Assembly (NCBI GenBank): GCA_905214955.1
Contig: CAJMON010000054.1
Location: 1 to 23,850, forward strand
DNA from: an uncultured bacterium
Lineage (GTDB): Bacteria; Bacillota; Clostridia; Lachnospirales; Lachnospiraceae
Direction of reading: 5' to 3'
Length of the DNA stretch: 23,850 nt
Part shown: positions 22,193-23,850 of the stretch, piece by piece
Position numbering within the stretch: position 1 is the stretch's first letter
How the letters are laid out: each line of letters begins with the position of its first letter
Program-made: the position numbers and the translations under genes
The notes under the pieces: model-generated
Database searches by the model: none
Seen by the model: the letters and a program-made list of their open reading frames with translations, nothing else
What the model was told of the DNA's origin: nothing

Positions 22193-23346
22193 GCGACGAA
22201 TTTAAAGAGTTTGACACGGTTCCCACACCGACTCTGACACTGGAGCCTTTCGGTGCAGAGGAGAAAAAAGAGGAACCACAGGCAGTGGAAGAAAAGAAGC
22301 CGGAACCGGTATTTGAGGAGAGCAGCCTGACTCCGGATGAGCGGAAGATGGTCAATGATTTTGCGAAACAGATTGACCTGACCAATTCCAGCATGATTCT
22401 TCAGTATGGTGTGGGTGCTCAGAAAAAGATGGCAGATTTTTCCGAGTCTGCACTGGAAAATGTAAAGACCAAGGATCTTGGTGAAGTGGGAGATATGCTG
22501 GCAGAAGTGGTGACAGAACTGAAAAGTTTTGATGCCCAGGAGCAGGAGAAAGGATTTTTTGGATTTTTCAAAAAAAATACCGACAAGCTGTCCAGCATGA
22601 AGGCGAAATACAGCAAGGCGGAATCCAATGTGAACCAGATCTGTGAGGCACTGGAGAAACATCAGGTAGTTCTGATGAAAGACATTGCTGTGCTGGATAA
22701 GATGTATGATTTGAACAAGAGCTATTTTAAAGAGCTTTCTATGTATATTCTGGCTGGAAAGAAGAAGCTGGAGCAGGTGAGAAATGAAGATCTGAAAACA
22801 CTGACAGAGAAGGCAGCTGTCACCGGCCTGCCGGAAGATGCCCAGGCAGTGAAAGATCTGGACAGTCTGTGCAATCGGTTTGAGAAGAAGATTCATGATC
22901 TGGAGCTGACCCGGATGATTTCTCTTCAGACAGCACCTCAGCTGCGGCTGGTGCAGGGAAATGATACGCAGATGGTAGAGAAGATTCAGTCCACTATTGT
23001 GAATACCATTCCTCTGTGGAAGAGCCAGATGGTGCTGGCACTTGGCGTGGCTCATTCCAATGAGGCTGCCAAAGCCCAGCGTCAGGTGACAGATATGACG
23101 AATGATCTTTTGAGAAAGAATGCGGAGACCCTGAAGATGGCCAGCATCGAGACGGCAAAAGAGTCTGAGCGTGGAATCGTGGATATTGAGACCCTGACCC
23201 AGACCAACGCGACGTTGATTTCCACCCTGGATGAAGTGTTGAAAATTCAGAAAGAAGGCCATGACAAGCGGATGGCTGCAGAGACCGAGATGCAGCGCCT
23301 GGAAAATGAAATGAAATCCAAGCTGCTGGAGCTTTCTGCAAAATAA
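22189..23346 (+). CDS. telA: TelA/YaaN-like toxic anion resistance family protein
   Basis: A 385-residue, almost entirely helical protein of the TelA family (tellurite-resistance associated; YaaN in B. subtilis). After an acidic, Pro/Glu-rich N terminus (1-45) come the family segments FAKQIDLTNSSMILQYGVGAQ, GFFGFFKK and KSQMVLALGVAHSNEAAKAQ, and a C-terminal coiled coil ending in MKSKLLELSAK. It has no signal peptide or membrane helix. The family is linked by phenotype to resistance to tellurite, some antibiotics and colicins, but its mechanism is unsettled. It probably partners with the membrane protein encoded upstream: ATGA overlap, with AGGGAGGAG just upstream. The operon ends in a strong terminator. 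Confidence 0.9.
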   Translation: MSDEFKEFDTVPTPTLTLEPFGAEEKKEEPQAVEEKKPEPVFEESSLTPDERKMVNDFAKQIDLTNSSMILQYGVGAQKKMADFSESALENVKTKDLGEVGDMLAEVVTELKSFDAQEQEKGFFGFFKKNTDKLSSMKAKYSKAESNVNQICEALEKHQVVLMKDIAVLDKMYDLNKSYFKELSMYILAGKKKLEQVRNEDLKTLTEKAAVTGLPEDAQAVKDLDSLCNRFEKKIHDLELTRMISLQTAPQLRLVQGNDTQMVEKIQSTIVNTIPLWKSQMVLALGVAHSNEAAKAQRQVTDMTNDLLRKNAETLKMASIETAKESERGIVDIETLTQTNATLISTLDEVLKIQKEGHDKRMAAETEMQRLENEMKSKLLELSAK

Positions 23347-23359
23347 ATGGTTCAGAAAA

Positions 23360-23401
23360 AAAGAAGCTGCGGAACCGAGATAAGATTTCGCAGCTTCTTT
23401 T
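23360..23401. terminator. Bidirectional terminator between telA and copA
   Basis: A perfect 12-bp stem AAAGAAGCTGCG/CGCAGCTTCTTT with an A-run on the left and T-run on the right. It serves telA on + and the copper ATPase gene on -. Confidence 0.87.
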
Positions 23402-23408
23402 ACATGGC

Positions 23409-23618
23409 TTACTGAATAGAAGTTACTTTATAGTCTTTGGCTTCTACTGTACTTTTCAGGGTTTCATCAGAAACATCTGCAGTGAGTGTCACTACAGCGG
23501 TTCCAGTGGTGTGGCTGACTTCTGCCTGGCTGACACCATCTAATGCTTCCAGAGCTTTCTTTACGGAAGCTTCACAGTGTCCACACATCATTCCTTCGAT
23601 TTTCATTGTCTTTGTCAT
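23409..23618 (-). CDS. Possible internal translation product: free CopZ-like copper chaperone
   Basis: Within the copA frame, an ATG at 23618 is preceded on the minus strand by AAGGAAGGA (23633-23625) at a spacing of 6-7 nt. It would give a 69-residue protein starting MTKTMKIEGMMCGHC, the size and fold of a stand-alone CopZ chaperone with a CxxC copper site. Whether it is translated separately is inference. It may simply be the C-terminal domain of the ATPase. Confidence 0.4.
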   Translation of the reverse strand: MTKTMKIEGMMCGHCEASVKKALEALDGVSQAEVSHTTGTAVVTLTADVSDETLKSTVEAKDYKVTSIQ

Positions 23619-23850
23619 AGTAGTTCCTTCCTTTCTGTCTGCCGCAGCGGCAGCGTTTGTTTTTAAATTTTCTGCATCGCCTGCGTGGGAGGCGGTGATA
23701 GCAGTCTTTTTATGGCGTTTCCGGTCGTGTCTGGTATCCCGGATATCGAAAAGATTCAGGCGGAGCGCATTGGTAACAACGCAGAAGCTGGAAAGGCTCA
23801 TGGCAGCAGCGCCGAACATGGGATTTAATTTCCAGCCAAGAAGTGAGATA
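23409..23850 (-). CDS. copA: Copper-translocating P1B-type ATPase, C-terminal part with HMA domain (partial)
   Basis: This is the 3' end of a gene that enters from the right edge. On the minus strand the frame is open to the last base and reads ISLLGWKLNP, MFGAAAMSLSS, FCVVTNALRLN, the conserved last membrane helix of Cu+ exporting CopA ATPases. A linker of about 45 residues rich in Arg, Lys and Ala follows, then a complete heavy-metal-associated domain of about 69 residues with the copper site MCGHC. Many CopA proteins carry HMA domains at the N terminus. Here one is at the C terminus, as in some clostridial homologues. The linker contains an in-frame ribosome binding site and ATG (23618), so the HMA part may also be made alone. 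Confidence 0.88.
   Translation of the reverse strand, partial: ISLLGWKLNPMFGAAAMSLSSFCVVTNALRLNLFDIRDTRHDRKRHKKTAITASHAGDAENLKTNAAAAADRKEGTTMTKTMKIEGMMCGHCEASVKKALEALDGVSQAEVSHTTGTAVVTLTADVSDETLKSTVEAKDYKVTSIQ

Noticed and set aside
1..23850. CRISPR arrays, tRNA or rRNA genes, insertion sequences, prophage genes
   Set aside because: I saw no regularly spaced repeats, cloverleaf-like genes, transposase or integrase motifs anywhere in the window.

Overview
The window looks like a chromosomal segment of a Gram-positive, low-to-moderate-GC gut anaerobe, most likely a Lachnospiraceae member (Blautia / Mediterraneibacter-like). The reasons are the purine-rich AGGAGG ribosome binding sites, a T-box leader in front of a long-form isoleucyl-tRNA synthetase, a TSCPD-domain protein, an XpaC/TelA pair, and protein sequences typical of that family. 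The genus assignment is an inference. There is no rRNA, tRNA, CRISPR array, transposase or phage gene.

Layout. 1-1970: an RNA-type metallo-beta-lactamase/beta-CASP hydrolase, convergent with a small TSCPD protein. 2350-8650: ileS behind a T-box riboswitch and an unusually long leader, then a glycogen/maltodextrin phosphorylase. 8700-9815: a membrane-anchored M23/LytM-like protein whose metal ligands look lost. 9825-11960: an ArsB/NhaD-type anion permease followed by a cytidylate-kinase-like protein. 12150-20710: a sugar-utilisation locus made of a GntR/FCD regulator, an extracellular solute-binding protein, two ABC permeases, a large GH106-like glycoside hydrolase and a zinc-dependent MDR dehydrogenase. 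20710-23400: an xpaC-telA operon. 23409 to the right edge, minus strand: the 3' end of a copper P-type ATPase gene that carries a C-terminal CopZ-like HMA domain.

How the genes work together. The sugar locus reads as one unit. A binding protein and two permeases take up a glycoside, the hydrolase (no signal peptide) cleaves it in the cytoplasm, and the dehydrogenase oxidises a released sugar or polyol. No ATPase subunit is encoded here, so a shared MsmK-type ATPase elsewhere is presumed. The GntR regulator gene and the binding-protein gene share the same 12-bp site (CTTGTATACTAG, in opposite orientations) at their promoters, which fits a FadR-type operator and direct control with autoregulation.

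Most interesting signal. Two gapless 100-nt intergenic elements (2698-2797 and 11967-12066) are about 74% identical. Their differences are mostly transitions, and they preserve the same predicted helices through paired changes. Both lie just downstream of an intrinsic terminator and upstream of a gene (ileS, gntR). They look like two copies of a structured RNA or dispersed element that I cannot name. Other points of interest are a possible internal start that would release a free copper chaperone from the copA message, and a binding protein with no lipobox.
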